DNA of 64,000 nucleotides from JABDLO01 sp035327565 (GCA_035327565.1 DAOLDB010000004.1:61344-125343); one strand, 5' to 3'. Numbered from the stretch's first letter, positions 53,616-63,806 are shown. The notes: generated from the letters alone by a model not told the origin. A program made the numbers and translations.

Positions 53616-55064
53616 ATGTTGGAAAGATTTTTTTGCTTTATTACTATTATATTTTGGTTCAATCCCATTCCAATCTATAGTCAGGAATTTATTGACATTG
53701 AATTTTTAAGAAACTATAACCGTTCGGAATTGGCAGCTCAGGTAGGTAATATTGCAGAATATGGAGTGGATGTGTATAAGATGCGTTATGCATCGCCCGA
53801 TCTTTATGGAAATATGGATACATTATCAGGGTTGGTAGCCATTCCCGTGGCCCAGGATTTATTGTTTCCTTTGCTCATATATTCCCATGGTACAGTATCA
53901 TCCCGCTTCAATGTGCCGAGTAGGTTGAGTGCTGAAAGTCTTCTTCCTACCGTTTTATCTTCAACAGGATACATTGTGGCCGCTCCAGATCTGCTGGGAT
54001 TGGGTGATTCAAAAGGCATTCACCCCTATCTACATGCGCAAAGCTCTGCACTTTCATCTTTTGACATGATCAGAGCGATCAAAGAATACAAGGAAGTGCA
54101 TGGAATAGATGTTAATGAACAATTATTTATTACCGGGTATTCTCAAGGCGGGCACACCACCATGGCTTTGCACCGGTATATTCAGGAATTGAATCTTCAG
54201 GAATATGAAATTACTGCTGCTGCTCCTATGTCCGGACCGTATAGTATGTCCATTGAAATGTTTGAATTTACAATGGGTGAAAAAGAATATTTTTTTCCAG
54301 GTTATCTGGTAGCCATCATATTATCATTTCAGGAAGTGTATCGAGATGTTTTTGTTCTTCCCGGATTGGAGGAAATATTCAAAAAAGAATATTTAAGTGA
54401 CATTGAAGAGTATCTGAATGAAGTGATCGACCTGTCAACACTCAATAACCGGTTGGTGACAAATGTCAGAAATGCTCATGGAAGAGTACTTTCAAAATAT
54501 ATGATAAATGATGAAATATATGAGGAAATATGGACTGAGAATCAACATCCGTTTCGTTTGGCATTAGCTGATAATGATGTTTATGAGTGGGTTCCCAAAG
54601 CACCAACACGACTAATATATTGCAGGGACGATGACCAGGTAGTATTTACCAACAGCATCCGCGCGGATTCGGTAATGAGGGCCTTGGGCAGCCAGGATGT
54701 TTTTGCTGTTAATGGCGGGAACGATCTGGATCACGGACAATGTATACCCAATGCTTTGACCATTACCTACCTGTTTTTTCGACAGTTCCAGAATGTTAAA
54801 AGCCAGTCTTCATATCCTGAAGCACAAATGTTTGCCTGGTCCACATATCCCAATCCTGCCAATTCAAGAATAATACTAAAACTGGAGGATTCTACAGAAG
54901 AAGGGAAGATTTATATCTATGATATGATGGGCCGATGCGTATACTTAGGGGTTTATATCACAGGTACAGAAATCATTGTAGACTCTCTGAAAACAGGTAA
55001 GTATGTATTGCACTTCCAAAATGAAAACAAATCAATAACTTCTAAATTCTTTATTGTCCGTTAG
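53616..55064 (+). CDS. secreted alpha/beta hydrolase (lipase/esterase-like) with T9SS tail
   Basis: The 482-residue protein has a signal peptide (about 1-23, ending YSQ). The alpha/beta hydrolase fold has oxyanion segment IYSHGTVSS (about 88-96), nucleophile GYSQGG (Ser176), an Asp in CRDDDQVV (about 338-340) and a His in LDHGQC (His373), a complete triad. From about 411 (YPNPANSRI) to the end is a type A T9SS sorting domain. It is predicted to be carried out through the outer membrane and act on esters or lipids outside the cell. It resembles secretory-lipase-type proteins; the substrate is unknown. Confidence 0.88.
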   Translation: MLERFFCFITIIFWFNPIPIYSQEFIDIEFLRNYNRSELAAQVGNIAEYGVDVYKMRYASPDLYGNMDTLSGLVAIPVAQDLLFPLLIYSHGTVSSRFNVPSRLSAESLLPTVLSSTGYIVAAPDLLGLGDSKGIHPYLHAQSSALSSFDMIRAIKEYKEVHGIDVNEQLFITGYSQGGHTTMALHRYIQELNLQEYEITAAAPMSGPYSMSIEMFEFTMGEKEYFFPGYLVAIILSFQEVYRDVFVLPGLEEIFKKEYLSDIEEYLNEVIDLSTLNNRLVTNVRNAHGRVLSKYMINDEIYEEIWTENQHPFRLALADNDVYEWVPKAPTRLIYCRDDDQVVFTNSIRADSVMRALGSQDVFAVNGGNDLDHGQCIPNALTITYLFFRQFQNVKSQSSYPEAQMFAWSTYPNPANSRIILKLEDSTEEGKIYIYDMMGRCVYLGVYITGTEIIVDSLKTGKYVLHFQNENKSITSKFFIVR

Positions 55065-55420
55065 CTTCTATTCTTTCTTGCGTCGATGAAGCTTTTTATA
55101 AAATAGAACATAGCCAGAATACTGGAAGCCAACATTAGTCCTACCCTGAAAATGGCTCCTTGATCTCCAATAGTAAGCGCTCTTCGAAGAGGCATAAATA
55201 GTGCCAATGCTATGAGGAGTGTAATGAGCACAGCAATATGAGCAATCATTTTATTTTCTTTCTTGATTCCATTGTACATGGCTAATAAAAACACCCCGCA
55301 AACGACGGGTATGAAAGCGGTCGGCGATGGACTTTCAGAAGTAAAGTACCCATAAGACCCCAATAAAATAAGTAGAGAAGCATTAATCAAACTGGCAGTG
55401 TGTGCATTCATGTTTTTCAT
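55061..55420 (-). CDS. small four-TM membrane protein, function unknown
   Basis: The 119-residue protein has about four hydrophobic helices (11-28, 34-48, 59-77, 89-107) and ends in a basic tail KSFIDARKNRS. Segments LGSYGYFTSESPSPTAFIPVV and NKMIAHIAVLITLLIALALFMPL recall a small conserved membrane family of Bacteroidota and related bacteria. No function is known. It lies 18 bases after the penicillin-binding protein gene and overlaps the convergent hydrolase gene by four bases. Confidence 0.75.
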   Translation of the reverse strand: MKNMNAHTASLINASLLILLGSYGYFTSESPSPTAFIPVVCGVFLLAMYNGIKKENKMIAHIAVLITLLIALALFMPLRRALTIGDQGAIFRVGLMLASSILAMFYFIKSFIDARKNRS

Positions 55421-55438
55421 TTTTATTCGTTATTTCAA

Positions 55439-58021
55439 CTATTGAAAAGAAAATTCATCATCAAATTCATCTTTTTTTCTTTTTCTTGGAAGAGCGTCAT
55501 CGGAATCAGGATCAGTATCTTTATATCTCGAGCAATCCAATAGGTATGTATAACTTTCAACAGGTTTTTTGAAAGTCAAAGAATAATCAAACCCTGATTC
55601 AGGATCATCTTCCAGTTTATTCAGGAATTTTTGAAAAATAGGTCTGGCCATCACTGAACCCTGGCCATCGTTCAATGTAAGAAACCGTATCCATTTGTCA
55701 TCCCCACCTACCCATACACCGGTTACCAGAGAAGGAGTGATACCAATAAACCAACCGTCTGAATAGTCATTGGTTGTTCCGGTTTTACCTCCCACCTCAC
55801 TTTTCAAACCCAGGCGGTTGCCTACATTGTTTTTGAGCATTGCAACCATTACCGCATTATATACCGGATTGATGGCAAGATTTCTGGAAGGGATTCCGCT
55901 GTATATGACTTTACCATTTTTATCGGTAATGGACTTTATAAAAATGGGTTCGGTATACATGCCATTATTGGCAAATGTAGTATATGCACCCGTTATTTCA
56001 AACAATGACAAATCTACAGCACCAAGGCAAATGGAAGGGACATCAGGTACAATCACCTGGCCTCCCGGCAATTCAAAGTTGATAGGAACACCTGCTTTTT
56101 CAAGCATTTCCCTTATTACCTGGACACTTCCCAGTTCTTTCACCAATTTTACAGTAATGGAATTCTTGGATTGTCGCAGTCCCTGAAACAGGTTATATTT
56201 CTGCCCTGAAAACTTTCCGTCAGCATTGGCTGGAGACCATTCTTTGTCAACATAAAAATTGGCATCACCCGGAGCAATGGTATATTGAATATCATCGAAC
56301 TGTTGGCAAGGGCTTAAACCCTGGGCTGCTATAGCGGTGGCATACACAAATGGCTTGATGGTAGAGCCTACCTGCCGCCTGGAATTAACATGATCATACT
56401 TGAAAAAACGGTGGTCAATTCCGCCAACCCATGCTTTTATATAGCCTGTATGAGGATCTGCTGCGAGTAAGCCTGCCTGTAAATGCATATTGTGAAAACG
56501 TACAGAATCCCTGGGGGTCATCTGTAAGGTTTTATACCCATCCCCGGAATAATCAAACACCTCCATATCAACTTTTGTGTTGAATATTTCTTGATAAGCC
56601 TTTTGCAGATCAGTCCAGGCATGGTTCAACATCGGCCATAAATCCTTATGATTCATCAGTGTCCTGTAATTTGACTGGTTGGCCGTAGACAAGCGGTTGA
56701 CTTCTATAGCTTCATGTAGAGTAAGCTGGCCTTCTTTAATTTCATTGAGTGTTTTGATTACATTATCCGACAAGGAAAATTCACCAATTTTTTCATTGAT
56801 TTCGCTTAATACCCTGCTCATATACCGGTTTCGCATAGACAAGTATCGATCGGATGCTTTGATCCTTCTTTCCAATATGTCGGCTCGGATTTTCTTTTGT
56901 ATATCATCGGCATCATATGTCCAGGGATCTCTTCCTTTCCATACATTGAAATATTTTTCCTGATTATCTTTCATATGCTCAACCAAAGACTCTTCGGCAA
57001 GCTGTTGAAACTTAAGATCTATTGTAGTATATATTTGCAGTCCATCCCTGTAAATATCATAGGGTGTTCCATCTGACTTGCGAATGTTGTTTTTATCAAA
57101 AAGTTGTCTTAACCACTTAGTCAGTTCCGATCTGAAATAAGGTGCCGGACCTTCGCTTTGTGTCTTTCTGTTGAATGCGGTCATATCAACGGCCAATACT
57201 TTTAAACTGTCAAATTCGGCTTTATTGATCATTTTCATTTTACGCATTTGCTTCAAAACCACATTCCGGCGATTAAAAGATTTCTCGGGAAACCTGACCG
57301 GGTTAAATAATGATGGATTTTTAAGCATTCCTACTAAAAGTGCTGCTTCATGCTTTTCTAAATCCAATTGGTCTTTGCCAAAATACGTTTGTGCTGCCGC
57401 CTGAATACCATGAGCCCCATTAATGAATTCAAATTTATTGAGATACATAGAAATGATCTCTTCTTTTGTGTAGCTCTTTTCCAGCTTGACGGCTATTATC
57501 CATTCTTTAAATTTTGTAGCTACCAAAAGTCGCATTTTATCCCATCGACTCATGGAATACATGGCCGGTCTTTCAAAAAGAAGCTTTGCCAACTGCTGGC
57601 TGATGGTACTGCCACCACCTGAAGACTCCTTTTGAAGAAGTAAAGATTTAAAAGCCACTCTGACTAAAGCAAAAAAATCCACACCGCTGTGCTTGAAATA
57701 GCGTACATCTTCAGTACTTAGCAATGCATTCAAAACGTGTGGGGAAAGCTGATCATATTGAATGGGTTCGCGGTTTTCAATGTAATATTTACCAAAAGCT
57801 ACCCCATGATCATCAAAAATAATGGAGGCCTGATCGTATTCGGGATTTTCCAATTCTGAAAATGTTGGCAAATCACTGAAAGATAAGACTATAAATAAAA
57901 TCAGGAAAGTCAAAAAACCGACAACAAGAAAAGACCATAATGTATAGATAGTATACTTTCGGAGCACAGTGGCGTGATCATTGAAAAAACTTATTGCTCT
58001 TTTTTTGGCTTTGTCCCACAT
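55439..58021 (-). CDS. penicillin-binding protein 1A, bifunctional
   Basis: This class A penicillin-binding protein polymerises glycan strands and cross-links peptides in the periplasm. The 860-residue protein has one N-terminal TM (about 26-48). A GT51 glycosyltransferase domain contains TEDVRYFKHSGVD (Glu104) and GGGSTISQQLAK. The transpeptidase has catalytic GSTIKPF (Ser553, Lys556), SKN (618-620) and GKTGTT (746-748). The C-terminal tail is charged (PRKRKKDEFDDEF). All catalytic motifs are intact. A small membrane protein follows in the same transcript. Confidence 0.95.
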   Translation of the reverse strand: MWDKAKKRAISFFNDHATVLRKYTIYTLWSFLVVGFLTFLILFIVLSFSDLPTFSELENPEYDQASIIFDDHGVAFGKYYIENREPIQYDQLSPHVLNALLSTEDVRYFKHSGVDFFALVRVAFKSLLLQKESSGGGSTISQQLAKLLFERPAMYSMSRWDKMRLLVATKFKEWIIAVKLEKSYTKEEIISMYLNKFEFINGAHGIQAAAQTYFGKDQLDLEKHEAALLVGMLKNPSLFNPVRFPEKSFNRRNVVLKQMRKMKMINKAEFDSLKVLAVDMTAFNRKTQSEGPAPYFRSELTKWLRQLFDKNNIRKSDGTPYDIYRDGLQIYTTIDLKFQQLAEESLVEHMKDNQEKYFNVWKGRDPWTYDADDIQKKIRADILERRIKASDRYLSMRNRYMSRVLSEINEKIGEFSLSDNVIKTLNEIKEGQLTLHEAIEVNRLSTANQSNYRTLMNHKDLWPMLNHAWTDLQKAYQEIFNTKVDMEVFDYSGDGYKTLQMTPRDSVRFHNMHLQAGLLAADPHTGYIKAWVGGIDHRFFKYDHVNSRRQVGSTIKPFVYATAIAAQGLSPCQQFDDIQYTIAPGDANFYVDKEWSPANADGKFSGQKYNLFQGLRQSKNSITVKLVKELGSVQVIREMLEKAGVPINFELPGGQVIVPDVPSICLGAVDLSLFEITGAYTTFANNGMYTEPIFIKSITDKNGKVIYSGIPSRNLAINPVYNAVMVAMLKNNVGNRLGLKSEVGGKTGTTNDYSDGWFIGITPSLVTGVWVGGDDKWIRFLTLNDGQGSVMARPIFQKFLNKLEDDPESGFDYSLTFKKPVESYTYLLDCSRYKDTDPDSDDALPRKRKKDEFDDEFSFQ

Positions 58022-58481
58022 GGTTGCAAATGTAAAACTTAATCAGGTAATCCTTTGGAAAAGGAGTTTTATTTCATACCGGGTGCTTCAATAACTTATA
58101 AGAGTTTACGAAAGTTCAATGGTCATGAATGGAATAATCACAATACAAAAAGGAATCAGATTTTTTGCTCTGGTAATTGCAAATTGCAATAAATCCAATA
58201 CCTCTTGCTTTTCAGCACAAAGATAAATATGGTTATATTTTGCCAAGGTCCCATCATCATCCCCTTCTCTGAATGTATATCGAATACATGTTATTGTGCC
58301 AGAGAATGCGTATAAATAAACCGGTCTACCGTCACCCTCTCCCGTGTCTGTACATTCTTTGAATGCGGCCTTTCCCAAAGTGGAAGAATCAGTTGTCGAA
58401 TGGATAGTTTGACCATTTCAAATTCCATTCATTTCTGGTTGAAACAAGGGAATTTGTGGCATATGAGTAGTTTGTGTATTA
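58022..58481. other. 460-bp gap with one doubtful frame
   Basis: It lies between the SDR gene and the penicillin-binding protein gene. Apart from the doubtful frame at 58106-58378 nothing distinct is seen; no clear terminator or promoter was found. Confidence 0.4.
58106..58378 (-). CDS. doubtful small hypothetical protein
   Basis: This 90-codon frame starts only with TTG and stays open upstream to the stop at 58418-58420 without an ATG. The translation mixes a polar front (TGEGDGRPVYLYAFSGTITC) and a hydrophobic end (LIPFCIVIIPFMTIELS), and I recognise no family. It could be a short real gene, a decayed gene that lost its start, or a chance frame. Confidence 0.2.
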   Translation of the reverse strand: MGKAAFKECTDTGEGDGRPVYLYAFSGTITCIRYTFREGDDDGTLAKYNHIYLCAEKQEVLDLLQFAITRAKNLIPFCIVIIPFMTIELS

Positions 58482-59255
58482 TCAAATAAGCATAAAACCT
58501 CCGTCTGCTAAATAAATGCTGCCTGTACAGTAGCTGGAAGCGTCAGAGGCTAAGAAAACGGCCAATCCTACCATTTCATCCGGTTCGGCAATCCGTTTCA
58601 TGGGGAGTTGTTGATGTATATATCCCATCAACTGTTCATTGGTCCAAAGTGCCTGACTGAATTTTGTCCTGATCAGACCCGGACATATGACATTAGAGCG
58701 GATACCATCCTTTCCCCATTCTTTGGCCTGATTTTGTGCCAACATAATCAAAGATGCTTTTGTAGTACTATAGACTCCAAGTCCTAATCCGGGCTTCAAT
58801 CCCTCTACTGAAGAAATATGAATAATAGAACCTCCTTTGTTTTTGAGCATCATCGGATAGACGAGATTACTGAGTACGAAGGGTCCTTTTACATTGATAT
58901 CCATTACTTTTTCAAATAGCTCATGGGTGGCTTCATTAATAGGACCGTACACCGGATTAGTGGCAGCATTATTAACCAGTATATCAATTCTTCCATAGAT
59001 CTGCATGGTTTGATTGACCAGGTTCTTCAAATCATCTGCTCTTCCAACATGACAAGCCAAACCTGTTGCTTCATATCCCTGCTGCCTGATCCCGGCTGCT
59101 GATTCTTCCACAGCACTTTGATTTCTTGAGCTAACAACTACTTTCGCCCCATATTCTGCCAATGCCTGAGCAATCGACAAACCAATTCCTTTGCTTGCTC
59201 CGGTGATGATGGCAACCTTACCATCCAGCCTGAACATGTCCTGATATCGCCCCAT
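58482..59255 (-). CDS. SDR-family oxidoreductase (FabG/DHRS4-like)
   Basis: The 257-residue short-chain dehydrogenase has the NAD(P) loop TGASKGIG, NNAATNP, the active-site ISSVEG...YSTTKAS (Ser, Tyr, Lys present) and the C-terminal CTGSIYLADGGF. The VVVSSRNQ after the second strand suggests NADP preference (inference). It lies 5 bases after fadA and closes the fadN-fadA operon, so it may reduce or oxidise an acyl or ketone intermediate in fatty-acid breakdown. Exact substrate unknown. Confidence 0.9.
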   Translation of the reverse strand: MGRYQDMFRLDGKVAIITGASKGIGLSIAQALAEYGAKVVVSSRNQSAVEESAAGIRQQGYEATGLACHVGRADDLKNLVNQTMQIYGRIDILVNNAATNPVYGPINEATHELFEKVMDINVKGPFVLSNLVYPMMLKNKGGSIIHISSVEGLKPGLGLGVYSTTKASLIMLAQNQAKEWGKDGIRSNVICPGLIRTKFSQALWTNEQLMGYIHQQLPMKRIAEPDEMVGLAVFLASDASSYCTGSIYLADGGFMLI

Positions 59256-59260
59256 TATAT

Positions 59261-60433
59261 TTAATTTAATCTTTCAATAATACCGGCAATACCTTGCCCT
59301 CCACCCACACAGGCGGTTACCATTCCATATTTTTGATTCCGTCTTCTCATTTCATCGATGAGTTGAATGGTCAGCTTAGCTCCGGTACAACCCAGAGGAT
59401 GCCCTAAAGCTATGGCTCCTCCATTTATATTTACAATATCCGGATCCAACCCAGCTTCTTTGATGACTGCCAGCGCCTGAGTGGCAAAGGCTTCATTCAA
59501 CTCAATTTGCTCTATTTGATTAAGTTTTAAGCTGGCTTGCCTGAGCGCTTTGGGTATGGCTACACAGGGGCCAATGCCCATATACAAAGGGTCAACCCCG
59601 CCGACGCTGCAAGCTATTAAGCGGGCTACCGGTTCCAATTGCAAAGAGTTCATCATTTCTTCGCTCATAACCAAAACAAAAGCAGCCCCATCAGAAGTTT
59701 GCGATGAATTGCCTGCCGTAACTACCCCTCCATTTTTAAACGCCGGCTTTAATTTGGCCAAAGCTTCCAGGTTCGTATCAAACCGAACTCCTTCATCTGT
59801 ATCCACGATATGCTTCGATTCTGTTCTCTTATTGTCTTTCACAAATACTTCCGTCACTTCAACCGGAACGATTTGTCCCTTGAATTTACCTTCTTGTATG
59901 GCTTTTCCTGCCAATTGGTGAGATCGCAAAGCAAATGCATCCGCAGAATCACGATCAATACCATATTTTATAGCCACTGCTTCTGCGGTTGCTCCCATAC
60001 TGACATGATAATTGATGTTTTCCATGGATGCCTGGTAAGAAGGAGCCATTTTATAACCTACCATCGGTATAAGGCTCATACTTTCTGTGCCTCCAGCGAC
60101 AAAACACGAACCCATACCCGCCTTGATTTTAGCGGTAGCTATGGCTATGGTTTCCAGTCCTGAAGCACAATATCGGTTAACGGTCATCCCTGGAACTTCT
60201 TTGCCCAAAGCCCTTGCTGATATGTTTCGTCCGATCTGAAGACCTTGTTCTCCTTCCGGATTGGCACATCCAACTATCACATCATCCACCATTCGTGGAT
60301 CCAGTTGAGGAACTTCCTTTAACAGATGCCGGATGACATTCACCGCCAGATCATCCGAACGGTAATTTCTAAAACCTCCCCTTCCGGCCTTGGCCACCGC
60401 TGAACGGTATCCTGCTAATATATACGCTTCCAT
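59261..60433 (-). CDS. fadA: acetyl-CoA C-acyltransferase (3-ketoacyl-CoA thiolase)
   Basis: The thiolase cleaves 3-ketoacyl-CoA with CoA in the last step of beta-oxidation. The 390-residue protein has the nucleophile Cys in VNRYCASGLE (about residue 89), the GGVVTAGNSSQTSDGA block, the His of GGAIALGHPLGCTGAK and the second Cys in TACVGGGQG. It is complete. It lies 16 bases after fadN, giving the pair that forms the beta-oxidation complex. Confidence 0.95.
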   Translation of the reverse strand: MEAYILAGYRSAVAKAGRGGFRNYRSDDLAVNVIRHLLKEVPQLDPRMVDDVIVGCANPEGEQGLQIGRNISARALGKEVPGMTVNRYCASGLETIAIATAKIKAGMGSCFVAGGTESMSLIPMVGYKMAPSYQASMENINYHVSMGATAEAVAIKYGIDRDSADAFALRSHQLAGKAIQEGKFKGQIVPVEVTEVFVKDNKRTESKHIVDTDEGVRFDTNLEALAKLKPAFKNGGVVTAGNSSQTSDGAAFVLVMSEEMMNSLQLEPVARLIACSVGGVDPLYMGIGPCVAIPKALRQASLKLNQIEQIELNEAFATQALAVIKEAGLDPDIVNINGGAIALGHPLGCTGAKLTIQLIDEMRRRNQKYGMVTACVGGGQGIAGIIERLN

Positions 60434-60449
60434 AAATCTATTTTTTATA

Positions 60450-62849
60450 TCAATTTCTTAATGGTTTATTATTCATGAGCATGTACTGAATTCGATCCAG
60501 AGTTTTTTGATTCCCCAATAATTGCAGGAAGGCTTCTCTTTCGAGATCCAGCAAATACTGTTCAGATACCTTTTGTTCTCCGGTCAGATCCCCCCCACAC
60601 AACACATAAGCCACTTTCCGAGCGATTTCCACATCATATTGACTCATATACGAACCCAGGTAAAACTCGTTAATGGCTGTGTACAAGGTGGCGAGACCAC
60701 TACGCCCCAACACTGTAACCTCCCTGGGGAGAGGTTGTGTATAATTTTCTGAAAGCTGGAGAACGAGCTTCTTGGCTTCGAGTATGGCCCTTGATGTGTT
60801 GACCACCACATGATCCCTGCCTTCGATTAAGCTGCCCAATCTAAATCCTTCCCATGCGGAAGTGGCGACACTCGCTGTGGCAATAGCCCGTAACTTTTCT
60901 ACCAGGGTTGGGATTTTTACATCTCCTTCAAAAAATTGATTGGAAGCGCGTAAGGCATATTCTTTGGTTCCTCCTCCTCCTGGAATGAGCCCCACTCCTA
61001 CCTCTACCAATCCAATATAGGACTCAGCGGCACATGCTGCCGAATCGCAGTGCATTAATATTTCACAACCCCCACCAAATACATAACCCTGTGTAGCTAC
61101 GACCACAGGGATCTTACTGTACCTAAGTCTCATATTGACCTGCTGAAATCCATGTACCATCCTCTCGAGTGTATCAAAATCTTTTTGCATTGCAAACATT
61201 CCCACACCCATCAGATTGGCACCTACAGTAAAGTTTTTAGCATTATTTCCAATGACCAGGCCTTTCCAACCTTCTTCTTCCGAGATCCTTACTGCTTCCA
61301 TCAAACCTTCACCTATGCCCTCGCCAATAGCATTGGATTTGGTGTGAAATTCGAGGCACATTACCCCATCCCCTATTTCGTGAATGGTACATTCGCTATT
61401 TTTAAAAACAGGAGCCTGATTCCTGAGATTGTCAAGAACAATGAGCCCTTCCACCCCTTTAATGATTTCATACTGCCTGCTTTTAGGATCATAGCACCAT
61501 TTTTTTCCATTTTCAATTTTGTAAAAATGTTCATTGCCGCTATTAACCATATCTTTTACCCATGAAGCCATCTTTTCTCCTTGTGCTTCAGCCATCTGTA
61601 TTCCTTCTTTCACACCGATCATATCCCAGTATTCAAATGGCCCGAATTCCCACGCATATCCTGCTTTCATTGCTTCATCTATACTATAGATTTTATCAGC
61701 AATTTCAGGTATTCTGTTAGAGGAGTATGATAAAAGTCCTATGATGAAATCTCTGATAAAATGTCCTCCCACATCATCGGTCGCCATCATATCCTTTAGG
61801 CGCTTATCCATTTTCGATGTTTTCTTGGCAATATCGAGCGTATTGAGTTGTCGTTTTTCAATGGGTAGGTATTCTAATTTCTCCAGATCGAGGGCTAATA
61901 TGACAGAACGGCCCTTTTCATCTTTTTCAGAAGTCTTTTTATAATATCCCTGTCCGCTTTTGTTACCCAAAAATTCATTCTCCAGCAAAAACTCAAGATA
62001 CCGGGGCGTTCCCCTTTCTTTGACCACCTTTACGTATTCATCCTCTGGACAGTTTTCTATGACTCCTCTTGTAACTTTGACGCTGGTATCCAGGCCTACT
62101 AAATCCTGAAGGCGAAATGATCCGGTATTAGGCCATCCGATCGGAGCTCCTGTAAGCTGATCAACAGTAGAAATAGGAAGTTTATGTTTCTCAGTCAGTT
62201 CCAGAACTTTGTTTCCAGCGAAAAAGCCAATTCGGTTGGCAATGAATGCCGGTGTATCCTTGCATAATACGGTTTGCTTTCCCAGATATCTGTCACCATA
62301 GTCCATGAAAAAATCTATGACTGCTGTTGAGGTATCTTCATGGGGTATGATTTCCAGCAGGCGCATATAACGGGCAGGATTGAAAAAATGCGTACCACAA
62401 AAATGCATCCTGAAATCATCACTTCTTCCTTCAGCAAGCATGACTATAGGTATTCCGGAAGTATTGGAAGTGATGAGTGTGCCAGGCTTACGATATTTTT
62501 CCACTTTATCAAATAAAGATCGTTTGATTTCAAGCTTTTCGATAACAACTTCGATAATCCAGTCGCATTCAGATATTTTTTCCAGGTCGTCTTCGAAGTT
62601 TCCTGTTACTATGCGCGATGAAAAGTTTTTATCGTATAAGGGAGCAGGTTTCGATTGTAAAGCATTTGCCAATGATTTGTTGGCGATGTTGTTGCGTTTC
62701 GCAGGATCCACCTTTGATTTTTGATCGAGGTCTTTGGGCAGAATATCGAGCATGAGTACCTGGAGACCAATATTGGCCATATGACATGCTATACCCGATC
62801 CCATTACTCCTGAGCCCAGCACTGCTACTTTTTGTATTCTGAATGCCAT
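60450..62849 (-). CDS. fadN: 3-hydroxyacyl-CoA dehydrogenase/enoyl-CoA hydratase, FadN type
   Basis: The 799-residue protein hydrates enoyl-CoA and oxidises 3-hydroxyacyl-CoA. The dehydrogenase is N-terminal (VAVLGSGVMGSGIACHMANIG, TSNTSGIPI, GTHFFNPARYM, VLCKDTPAFIANRIG), followed by its C-terminal domains. The enoyl-CoA hydratase is C-terminal (about 480-700; GYVFGGGCEILMHCD, VEVGVGLIPGGGGTKEY). This order is that of Bacillus FadN and opposite to Escherichia coli FadB. It is the first gene of the operon fadN-fadA-SDR. Confidence 0.93.
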   Translation of the reverse strand: MAFRIQKVAVLGSGVMGSGIACHMANIGLQVLMLDILPKDLDQKSKVDPAKRNNIANKSLANALQSKPAPLYDKNFSSRIVTGNFEDDLEKISECDWIIEVVIEKLEIKRSLFDKVEKYRKPGTLITSNTSGIPIVMLAEGRSDDFRMHFCGTHFFNPARYMRLLEIIPHEDTSTAVIDFFMDYGDRYLGKQTVLCKDTPAFIANRIGFFAGNKVLELTEKHKLPISTVDQLTGAPIGWPNTGSFRLQDLVGLDTSVKVTRGVIENCPEDEYVKVVKERGTPRYLEFLLENEFLGNKSGQGYYKKTSEKDEKGRSVILALDLEKLEYLPIEKRQLNTLDIAKKTSKMDKRLKDMMATDDVGGHFIRDFIIGLLSYSSNRIPEIADKIYSIDEAMKAGYAWEFGPFEYWDMIGVKEGIQMAEAQGEKMASWVKDMVNSGNEHFYKIENGKKWCYDPKSRQYEIIKGVEGLIVLDNLRNQAPVFKNSECTIHEIGDGVMCLEFHTKSNAIGEGIGEGLMEAVRISEEEGWKGLVIGNNAKNFTVGANLMGVGMFAMQKDFDTLERMVHGFQQVNMRLRYSKIPVVVATQGYVFGGGCEILMHCDSAACAAESYIGLVEVGVGLIPGGGGTKEYALRASNQFFEGDVKIPTLVEKLRAIATASVATSAWEGFRLGSLIEGRDHVVVNTSRAILEAKKLVLQLSENYTQPLPREVTVLGRSGLATLYTAINEFYLGSYMSQYDVEIARKVAYVLCGGDLTGEQKVSEQYLLDLEREAFLQLLGNQKTLDRIQYMLMNNKPLRN

Positions 62850-63224
62850 GGTTATGCGTTTATAGATATAAATAAAAAATTGAACTCAAAGTTAAATTTT
62901 TTTAATGAAGTGGAAAAAATAAATTGCCTTGAAATGTAAGAACTTCTTTAGATAGAAGTGAAGCACAAGAAGATATGTTCAATACACAAATGAGTCAATT
63001 TTATGTGATTTGGAATTATTTTTGCTCTTTCCTCTTTTAGTTTGAATTTTTTATACATATGTTTACTGCGATTTGAAGGCTTTTTTCCGTCTGATGGATT
63101 GTGGAATACAAACTCAAATGCCATGAAGTTTGAAGGGATCTACAAGAGAATTGAGCCGGAATAAAGTGAAGAAACCAGTACGTGAAATGAATAACCCCAT
63201 CAATCAAAATACATCTGGTAACTT
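62850..63224. other. 375-bp divergent gap between fadN and the HD gene
   Basis: It holds the fadN -7 box. No gene, terminator or clear palindromic operator was recognised. Confidence 0.4.
62887..62894 (-). promoter_or_regulatory. -7 element of the fadN operon promoter
   Basis: On the minus strand TAACTTTG matches TAnnTTTG, 37 bases before the fadN ATG. No clear -33 element. Confidence 0.45.
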
Positions 63225-63806
63225 GTGAATGTATATAAGCTAAAGCAATACATCCGGATGAGATATCAAAAGGATGCATCACCGAATCTCACTTATCATG
63301 GTTTTCACCATACTTTGGATGTGCTGAATGCGTGCAATTTATACATTGTCAGATACAATATTCAGGAACATCCGGCTGTACTTCTCAGGACGGCAGCATT
63401 ATTGCATGACATTGGAATTATTTATGACTATTTTAATCATGAATGGATGGGCACACTGATTGCCAAAGAATTGTTGCCAGAATGGGGATATGGTGATGAT
63501 GATATTGAAACCGTTTGCAGTATGATCATGGCTACGAAAATACCTCAAAGTCCCAGCAATATGCTGGAAAAGATTTTATGCGATTCAGACCTTGATTATT
63601 TAGGTTCAGATCACTTCTATGCAACCGGGCAAAGCCTTTTCAGGGAGTTGACAGCATTTCAGATTGTGCATTCTGAAGAAGAATGGGATCGCATGCAGAT
63701 CAGTTTTTTGCAAAATCATCAATACCATACCGATTTTGCACTTCGAAACAGAGAACCTGTAAAACGCATGTATTTGCAGGAAATCAAAGCCCGGTACGGT
63801 TGGTAA
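63225..63806 (+). CDS. HD-domain phosphohydrolase-like protein
   Basis: The 193-residue protein has the HD-fold metal residues in TYHGFHHTLDVLNA (His), AALLHDIGIIYDY (His-Asp) and a later Asp in CDSDLDYLG. HD proteins hydrolyse phosphate esters such as nucleotides; the substrate is not recognisable. The start at GTG 63225 keeps an N-terminal helix before the first motif; ATG 63258 is possible. No clear operon partner: fadN is divergent and the following partial gene is convergent. Confidence 0.82.
   Translation: MNVYKLKQYIRMRYQKDASPNLTYHGFHHTLDVLNACNLYIVRYNIQEHPAVLLRTAALLHDIGIIYDYFNHEWMGTLIAKELLPEWGYGDDDIETVCSMIMATKIPQSPSNMLEKILCDSDLDYLGSDHFYATGQSLFRELTAFQIVHSEEEWDRMQISFLQNHQYHTDFALRNREPVKRMYLQEIKARYGW

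Noticed and set aside
63037..63282. 81-codon minus-strand frame before the HD-domain gene
   Set aside because: It overlaps the HD gene start, has a low-complexity hydrophobic content and no recognisable motif.
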